Source: Aldehydirespirator sp965248735
Lineage (GTDB): Bacteria; Actinomycetota; Acidimicrobiia; Acidimicrobiales; Aldehydirespiratoraceae
Direction of reading: 5' to 3'
DNA: 64,000 nt
Assembly (NCBI GenBank): GCA_965248735.1
Contig: OZ252146.1
Span: 992,001 to 1,056,000, forward strand
How positions within the stretch are numbered: the stretch's first letter is position 1; each line of letters starts with the position of its first letter. Under the pieces are notes generated by a model. That model worked only from the letters and a program-made list of their open reading frames with translations, was not told where the DNA came from and ran no database searches. Below are positions 59,545 to 64,000 of this stretch, piece by piece. The position numbers and the translations under genes were made by a program.

Positions 59545-60000
59545 ATGAACAGTTCGCCATATCTCCCGAGTTCACGCAGGCATGTCGCTGATCATGTCGA
59601 GCGCTATCTGGCCACCGGCGGCGGTGATGGCTTCGAATGGGAGGGCGCCGGGTGTGTGATCCTCGCCACTGTCGGTCGCAGGACCGGCGGTCTGCGCCGC
59701 ACGCCGCTCATCCGGGTTCGCGATGGCGATCGTTACCTCGTCGTGGCGTCGAGGGGAGGCGCCCCCCGGCACCCCGAGTGGTACCTGAACCTGGTCGCCA
59801 ACCCCGAGGTGACCATCCAGGACCGAGGCGAAGTGCATCGCTTGACAGCTCGCACGACCATGCCGGAGGAGAAGGCCGAGCTATGGCCCATCGCGGTGAG
59901 CCAGTGGCCCGAATACGACGACTACCAGGCCCGCACCGACCGCAACATCCCCCTCGTCATCTGCGAACCAGAGGCCGAGCGGACAGTCGGGGGTTCTTGA
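59545..60000 (+). CDS. deazaflavin (F420)-dependent nitroreductase-like protein (Ddn family)
   Basis: A protein of 151 aa of the Ddn/FDOR-A type: VILATVGRRTGGLRRTPLIRV, YLVVASRGGAPRHPEWYLNLVANPEVTIQ and WPEYDDYQARTDRNIPLVIC. Such proteins bind the cofactor F420, found in Actinobacteria, and reduce quinones or nitro compounds. The last 11 codons (EPEAERTVGGS) and the stop lie inside the first unit of the 101-bp repeat array, so its C-terminus was supplied by the repeat. Confidence 0.92.
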   Translation: MNSSPYLPSSRRHVADHVERYLATGGGDGFEWEGAGCVILATVGRRTGGLRRTPLIRVRDGDRYLVVASRGGAPRHPEWYLNLVANPEVTIQDRGEVHRLTARTTMPEEKAELWPIAVSQWPEYDDYQARTDRNIPLVICEPEAERTVGGS

Positions 60001-60282
60001 GGGCTCTGAGTGTGCTGAGCGAGGCCGTGGCCCGAGCGGCCCGTGAGCGCAGCGAACAGGAGCGGGAACCAGAGGCCGAGCGGACAGTCGGGGGTTCTTG
60101 AGGGCTCTGAGTGTGCTGAGCGAGGCCGTGGCCCGAGCGGCCCGTGAGCGCAGCGAACAGGAGCGGGAACCAGAGGCCGAGCGGACAGTCGGGGGTTCTT
60201 GAGGGCTCTGAGTGTGCTGAGCGAGGCCGTGGCCCGAGCGGCCCGTGAGCGCAGCGAACAGGAGCGGGAACCAGAGGCCGCC
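59965..60282. repeat. 3 x 101-bp tandem array of the dispersed repeat
   Basis: Three essentially identical units (59965-60065, 60066-60166, 60167-60267) and the first 15 bp of a fourth. Each holds the 50-bp core found at 17 kb and 27 kb, with one change (ACAGG for ACAAG). The array lies between the convergent F420-enzyme and LysR genes and contains the stop of the former. 101 is not a multiple of 3, so no long coding frame runs through it. Confidence 0.95.
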
Positions 60283-60284
60283 GC

Positions 60285-61172
60285 TCAGTTCGGGGCGTAG
60301 AGCTCGGCCACTACGTCCAAGGCTTGGGCTACCAGGGGCGGGGGCTCGCCGGCTCTGGTGAGCAGCAGCAGCCGGACTGACGCCGAGCGGTCCTGGAGGG
60401 TCACGTAGTGCAGGTCGGGGGGCCGGAACGTCTGCACGCTGGCCGGCACGATGGCGATCCCCTCGCCCGCGGCCACGAACCCGAGAATGGTCGCGTACTC
60501 GGTCGCTTCGATGATCGGGTCGTAGGTCACGCCCTCGGTGCCGAGCATCCCCGCCAGCACCGCATGCAGGCTGGGCGACACCCTGCGGTCGAACCCGATG
60601 ATCGGCTCGCCGGCAAGGTCCCGCAGGCGAGCCTGCGAGGCAGCCCCCAACCGGTGGGATGCACCTACCGCCACCAGCAGAGGCTCGTGCATGACCAGCG
60701 TCGCCTCCACGTTTCGGGAGTCGGCCGCGGCCCGGCCTATCCCCAAGTCGATCCGGCCCTCCCGCAATGCCTGCACCTGCTCGTCAGAGCTCATCGTGTG
60801 GAGTTCGTAGCCCACCCGAGGCCAGCGGCGCCGGTACTCGCTCAGCACCCGGGGCATCACCTCGTAGGCCGCCGAGTCCACGAACCCCACCCGCAGCGTG
60901 CCGGCCCCTCCGTGGCGGTGCTGGTCCATGAGGTGGTCGACGCCGTCGGCTGCGGCCAGAAGTCGCACCGCCTCCGGGTACAGGAAGGTGCCCGCGTCGG
61001 TGAGGGTCACCCGGCGGGTGCTGCGATCGAACAGCGCCGTGTCCAGCTCGCGCTCCAGCAGCTGGATCTGCTGGCTCAGCGGCGGCTGGGACATGTGCAG
61101 TCGATCGGCGGCCCGGCCGAAGTGCAGCTCCTCGGCCACGGCCACGAAGTAGCGCAGGCGCTTGAGGTTCAC
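60285..61172 (-). CDS. LysR-family transcriptional regulator
   Basis: A protein of 295 aa. The winged helix-turn-helix is at the N-terminus (MNLKRLRYFVAVAEELHF, RAADRLHMSQPPLSQQIQLLE). The effector domain begins at GTLRVGFVDSAAYEVMPRVL. It is divergent from the sarcosine oxidase genes across an 83-bp gap containing a palindromic site, the typical layout for a LysR regulator of its neighbour. Its 3' end abuts the repeat array. Confidence 0.94.
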   Translation of the reverse strand: MNLKRLRYFVAVAEELHFGRAADRLHMSQPPLSQQIQLLERELDTALFDRSTRRVTLTDAGTFLYPEAVRLLAAADGVDHLMDQHRHGGAGTLRVGFVDSAAYEVMPRVLSEYRRRWPRVGYELHTMSSDEQVQALREGRIDLGIGRAAADSRNVEATLVMHEPLLVAVGASHRLGAASQARLRDLAGEPIIGFDRRVSPSLHAVLAGMLGTEGVTYDPIIEATEYATILGFVAAGEGIAIVPASVQTFRPPDLHYVTLQDRSASVRLLLLTRAGEPPPLVAQALDVVAELYAPN

Positions 61173-61198
61173 CTCGTAATCATATGCGTTCAGTCTGA

Positions 61199-61215
61199 AT
61201 CAATCTAATATTGAT
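61199..61215. promoter_or_regulatory. palindromic operator between lysR and soxB
   Basis: ATCAAT-CTAAT-ATTGAT, a perfect 6-bp inverted repeat with 5-bp spacing and the T-N11-A layout of LysR binding sites. It is AT-rich in GC-rich surroundings and lies between the divergent start codons (27 bp from lysR, 41 bp from soxB). Confidence 0.65.
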
Positions 61216-61255
61216 ACTTCACATCACTGATCGGACTGCCTATCCTTGCGTGGCA

Positions 61256-62566
61256 ATGAGCACGCTCGGACGCCGTCTGCGGCGCCGACCGCCCAAGTAC
61301 TCCGCAGCGGCGCTGGCCTGGAGAGGCCTCAGGGGCGGAACCTGGCCCCGGGTCTGGCGCGACACCGACCTCAAGCGCTCCTACGACGCTGTCGTGATCG
61401 GCGGGGGAGTGCACGGCTTGGCCACCGCTTACTACCTCGCCCGCAACCACGGCATCACCAACGTGGCCGTGCTCGACAAGGCCTACCTCGGCAGCGGCGC
61501 TTCGGGCCGCAACACCGCCATCGTGCGGTCCAACTACCTCACTCCCGCCGGTGTGGCCTTCTATGACCGGTCGCTGCAGCTCTACAACTCCATGGCGCTG
61601 GACTTGAACATCAATGTGATGTTCAGCGAGCGCGGCCACCTGACTCTGGCCCACACCGACGGCGCCCTGCGCACCATGCACTGGCGAGCCGAGGTCAACA
61701 AGCTCCAGGGCGTCAACTCCAGCGTGATCGGCCCCGACGAGATCAAGAAGATCGCCCCCAGCCTCGACACCTCCGACCATCCCCGCTACCCGATCCTGGG
61801 CGCCCTCTACCACCCGCCCGGCGGCGTCGTGCGCCACGACGCGGTGGTGTGGGGCTACGCCCGGGCCGCTGACCACATGGGCACCGAGATGCACCAGCGC
61901 ACCGAGGTGCTCGACATCCTCTGCGAAGGCGGCGAAGGGCCCGACGGCAAGGGATGTGGGGGCAAGGTCACGGGCGTGCGCACCAACCGGGGCGACATCT
62001 CCACCCCGGTGGTGGTCAACTGCACTGCCGGCTGGGCTTCTCTAATCTCGGCCATGGCCGGCGTGCGCCTGCCCATAACCACCCATCCCTTGCAGGCCGC
62101 AGTCACCGAGCCGGTCAAGGTGTTCCTGCCCACGGTAGTGGTGTCAGGCTCGCTGCACGTCTACATCAGCCAGACCGATCGGGGCGAGCTCGTCTTCGGC
62201 GCGGCGGTCGATCCGGTGGCCACCTACTCGATCCGAGGCTCGCTGGAGTTCACCGAGGAGCTGGCCGGCCATGTGCTCGAACTCATGCCCGGCGTCTCAC
62301 GCATGCGGCTGCTTCGCCAGTGGTCCGGGCTTTGCGACATGACCCCCGACTACTCGCCGGTGATGGGCTTCACGCCGGTGGACGGTTTCCTGGTGGACGT
62401 CGGCTGGGGCACCTACGGCTTCAAGGCCGCCCCGGTTTCAGGCGAGCAGATGGCCGCGGCGGTCGCCACCGGCCGAACCCCCAAGTTGATCGAGCCCTTT
62501 GCCCTTGGCCGCTTCGACACCGGCGAGCTGGTCGGCGAGAAGGGCGCAGCCGCGGTGGGCCACTGA
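61256..62566 (+). CDS. soxB: sarcosine oxidase beta subunit
   Basis: FAD subunit of heterotetrameric sarcosine oxidase, 436 aa from ATG 61256. A basic lead sequence precedes the dinucleotide fold VVIGGGVHGLATAYYLARN (GGGVHG at 49-54). Other SoxB landmarks are LGSGASGRNTAIVRSNY, GALYHPPGGVVRHDAVVWGYARAAD and SGLCDMTPDYSPVMG. The complex demethylates sarcosine to glycine and passes formaldehyde to tetrahydrofolate. First gene of the operon. Confidence 0.95.
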   Translation: MSTLGRRLRRRPPKYSAAALAWRGLRGGTWPRVWRDTDLKRSYDAVVIGGGVHGLATAYYLARNHGITNVAVLDKAYLGSGASGRNTAIVRSNYLTPAGVAFYDRSLQLYNSMALDLNINVMFSERGHLTLAHTDGALRTMHWRAEVNKLQGVNSSVIGPDEIKKIAPSLDTSDHPRYPILGALYHPPGGVVRHDAVVWGYARAADHMGTEMHQRTEVLDILCEGGEGPDGKGCGGKVTGVRTNRGDISTPVVVNCTAGWASLISAMAGVRLPITTHPLQAAVTEPVKVFLPTVVVSGSLHVYISQTDRGELVFGAAVDPVATYSIRGSLEFTEELAGHVLELMPGVSRMRLLRQWSGLCDMTPDYSPVMGFTPVDGFLVDVGWGTYGFKAAPVSGEQMAAAVATGRTPKLIEPFALGRFDTGELVGEKGAAAVGH

Positions 62567-62619
62567 TGCCGTCTCCGTGCGCCACTCGGACCGAGCATCG
62601 GCGAGAAGTGGGCTACTGA
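62566..62619 (+). other. mini-ORF bridging soxB and soxD
   Basis: A 17-codon frame (MPSPCATRTEHRREVGY). TGATG overlaps join it to soxB on the left and soxD on the right. The DNA holds a partial duplication of the soxB 3' end (TCGGCGAGAAG at 62532 and 62598, each followed by TGGGC-ACTGATGC). Confidence 0.5.
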
Positions 62620-62891
62620 TGCTGCTGGTGCCCTGCCCCAACTGCGGGCCGCGCAACTCTGCCGACCTGCGGTACGGCGGCGAGTCCCATGCTCGCCCTG
62701 ACCCCGCCACTGCCTCCCCCCGGCAGTGGCGGGGTTATCTCTACCTGCGCGACAACCCGGCCGGCTGGCTGCGCGAGACCTGGTACTGCCGCTCGGGCTG
62801 CCGGCGCTGGTTCAGCCTCGAGCGCAACACCGCCACCAACGAGTTCCGCGATCCGCCCCAACCCGGCGACAAGCGAGGCGGCACGGCATGA
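62619..62891 (+). CDS. soxD: sarcosine oxidase delta subunit
   Basis: Small zinc-binding subunit of 90 aa. It has the opening MLLVPCPNCGPRN, the middle WRGYLYLRDNPAGWLRETWY and the second metal pair CRSGC (Cys6, Cys9, Cys57, Cys61), all typical of SoxD. Gene order soxB-soxD-soxA is the standard one. Confidence 0.95.
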   Translation: MLLVPCPNCGPRNSADLRYGGESHARPDPATASPRQWRGYLYLRDNPAGWLRETWYCRSGCRRWFSLERNTATNEFRDPPQPGDKRGGTA

Positions 62892-62926
62892 CGGCGGCAT
62901 CCACCCACCGGGAGGCCGCGGCATGA
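62888..62926 (+). other. mini-ORF bridging soxD and soxA
   Basis: A 12-codon frame (MTAASTHREAAA) with ATGA overlaps at both ends: it starts inside the soxD stop and ends inside the soxA start. It contains the strong GGGAGG ribosome-binding site of soxA. Confidence 0.4.
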
Positions 62927-64000
62927 CCATGAGCCGGCTGGACGCGCAGCCCACAGAGGTAATCGACCGCTCCACCAAGCTGCGCTTCAAGTGGAACGGC
63001 AAGCGCTTCAGCGGCCTCGAGGGCGACACCATCGCCTCGGCGCTGGCCGCGGCCGGAGAGCACGTGGTCTCGCGCTCGATGAAGTATCACCGGCCGAGGG
63101 GCATCCTCACCGCCGACTACTGGGACCCCAATCTGATGGTTCAGGTCGGCGACGATCCCAATGTGCGCGCCGGGCACCGCCTGCTGGAGTCGGGCATGGA
63201 CGTGCAGGCCCAGAACGTGTGGCCGTCGCTGCACCGCGACATCAAGGCGGCCAACGGCCTGGTGGGGCGGTTCCTCACCGCGGGGTTCTACTACAAGACG
63301 TTCATGCGTCCCCAGCGGCTGTGGCCCGCCTACGAGCGGGTGCTGGCCACCTTCGCGCCGGGCGGCAAGATCGACCTCGACACGCCGCACCGCTACCACG
63401 ACAAGCGCTACCTGCATCCCGATGTGGTGGTGGCGGGCGCGGGACCGGCCGGGATCGAGGCGGCTCTGGCCGCGAGCGAAGCCGGCGCCCAAGTGCTTCT
63501 CGTGGAGCACGAGCACGCAGTGGGCGGCCATCTGCGCTACAGCACCAGCGACTCCGCCCGCGCCGCCCTAGCGGAGCTGCGGGACGCCCTCGACGCCTCC
63601 GGCGTGGAGGTGCTGACCGACTCCACCGTCACCGGCCGGTACGAGGACAACTGGCTCGGCGTCGTTCAGCGCAACCACCCGATAGCGGTCGAGCGTCTGA
63701 TCAAGGCCCGAGCCAAGGTCCTGATCGCGGCGCCGGGTCTGATCGAGAGGCCCTATGTGTTCTCCGGCAACGACCGGCCGGGCGTGATCACCTCGGGCGC
63801 GGCGCGCCGCCTGATCAGCCTGTGGGGCGTCAAGCCCGGGGAGCGGGCGGTCGTGTTCACCGCCAACTCCGAAGGCGACGCCGCGGCGGCCGATCTCGAT
63901 CGGGTCGGCGTGGAAATAGCGGCAGTCATCGACGGGCGTGAGGGACGCCGCGTCAGCGCGACCCAAGGCACCTCGAAGGCAGTGGAGGCCGTGGTGGCCG
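62923..64000 (+). CDS. soxA: sarcosine oxidase alpha subunit (partial)
   Basis: N-terminal about 359 residues of the large subunit; the gene runs off the right edge. The beta-grasp entry domain is LRFKWNGKRFSGLEGDTIA and SRSMKYHRPRGILTADYWDPN; it lacks ferredoxin cysteines, as is normal here. The dinucleotide-binding fold is VVVAGAGPAGIEAALAASEAGA, followed by LIAAPGLIERPYVFSGNDRPGVITSGAA, cut here to its key words APGLIERP and NDRPGV. GGGAGG lies 7 nt before ATG 62923; a second ATG is at 62929. Confidence 0.94.
   Translation, partial: MTMSRLDAQPTEVIDRSTKLRFKWNGKRFSGLEGDTIASALAAAGEHVVSRSMKYHRPRGILTADYWDPNLMVQVGDDPNVRAGHRLLESGMDVQAQNVWPSLHRDIKAANGLVGRFLTAGFYYKTFMRPQRLWPAYERVLATFAPGGKIDLDTPHRYHDKRYLHPDVVVAGAGPAGIEAALAASEAGAQVLLVEHEHAVGGHLRYSTSDSARAALAELRDALDASGVEVLTDSTVTGRYEDNWLGVVQRNHPIAVERLIKARAKVLIAAPGLIERPYVFSGNDRPGVITSGAARRLISLWGVKPGERAVVFTANSEGDAAAADLDRVGVEIAAVIDGREGRRVSATQGTSKAVEAVVA

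Noticed and set aside
59965..60282. CRISPR array
   Set aside because: The 101-bp units are directly adjacent with no variable spacers, and no cas genes are present.

Overview
The window is high-GC DNA from an actinobacterium, probably an Acidimicrobiia-like lineage (the lineage is inferred, not proven). The strongest evidence is a chromosome replication-origin region laid out almost as in Mycobacterium: trxB-trxA-cwlM, then parB-parA-rsmG-jag-yidC-yidD-rnpA-rpmH on the minus strand, then dnaA-dnaN-recF-dciA-gyrB-gyrA-DUF3566-tRNA-Ile(GAT) on the plus strand. Actinobacterial marker families (BsaP, DUF5318, DUF6049, DUF3566, a Ddn-type F420 enzyme) agree with this. The transcription switch, an AT-rich patch, DnaA boxes and a 14/14 palindromic parS (30706-30719) place oriC near 34.45-34.86 kb.

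Layout. 1-1.7 kb: a partial APH-family phosphotransferase and a PaaD/MIP18-type Fe-S assembly protein. 1.7-12.2 kb, all minus: acyl-CoA dehydrogenase, fatty-acyl-CoA synthetase, a complete branched-chain-amino-acid-type ABC importer (LivH, LivM, LivK, LivF, LivG), then biotin synthase and its auxiliary protein BsaP. 12.2-19.9 kb, minus: dnaB, rplI, rpsR, ssb, rpsF, panB, DUF5318, CCA-adding enzyme and a histone-deacetylase-like hydrolase. 20.1-28.9 kb, plus: GNAT enzyme, DUF6049 protein, DegV, ECF sigma/anti-sigma pair, membrane protein, thioredoxin system and a CwlM-like pseudo-amidase. 29-45.2 kb: the origin block. 45.2-52.9 kb: an NAD-binding dehydrogenase-like protein, a HisN-type phosphatase, an alpha-hydroxyacid oxidase, and a class III aminotransferase / TauA-like binding lipoprotein / phosphotransacetylase group that could belong to taurine breakdown. 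53-60 kb: a TetR regulator with a membrane-anchored molybdopterin oxidoreductase, an amidohydrolase and an F420-type enzyme. 60.3-64 kb: a LysR regulator divergent from heterotetrameric sarcosine oxidase genes (soxB, soxD, partial soxA).

Two themes go beyond gene content. First, a dispersed 50-bp GC-rich repeat occurs five times, including a 3 x 101-bp array at 60 kb, always outside or at the very ends of genes. Second, several gene starts or junctions (dnaB, gyrA, the PaaD-like gene, the 45.4-kb dehydrogenase, the Fe-S/NrfD gene, soxB-soxD) carry short direct duplications, and several of these create mini-ORFs whose stop overlaps the next start codon. No CRISPR array, rRNA, transposase or prophage was seen.
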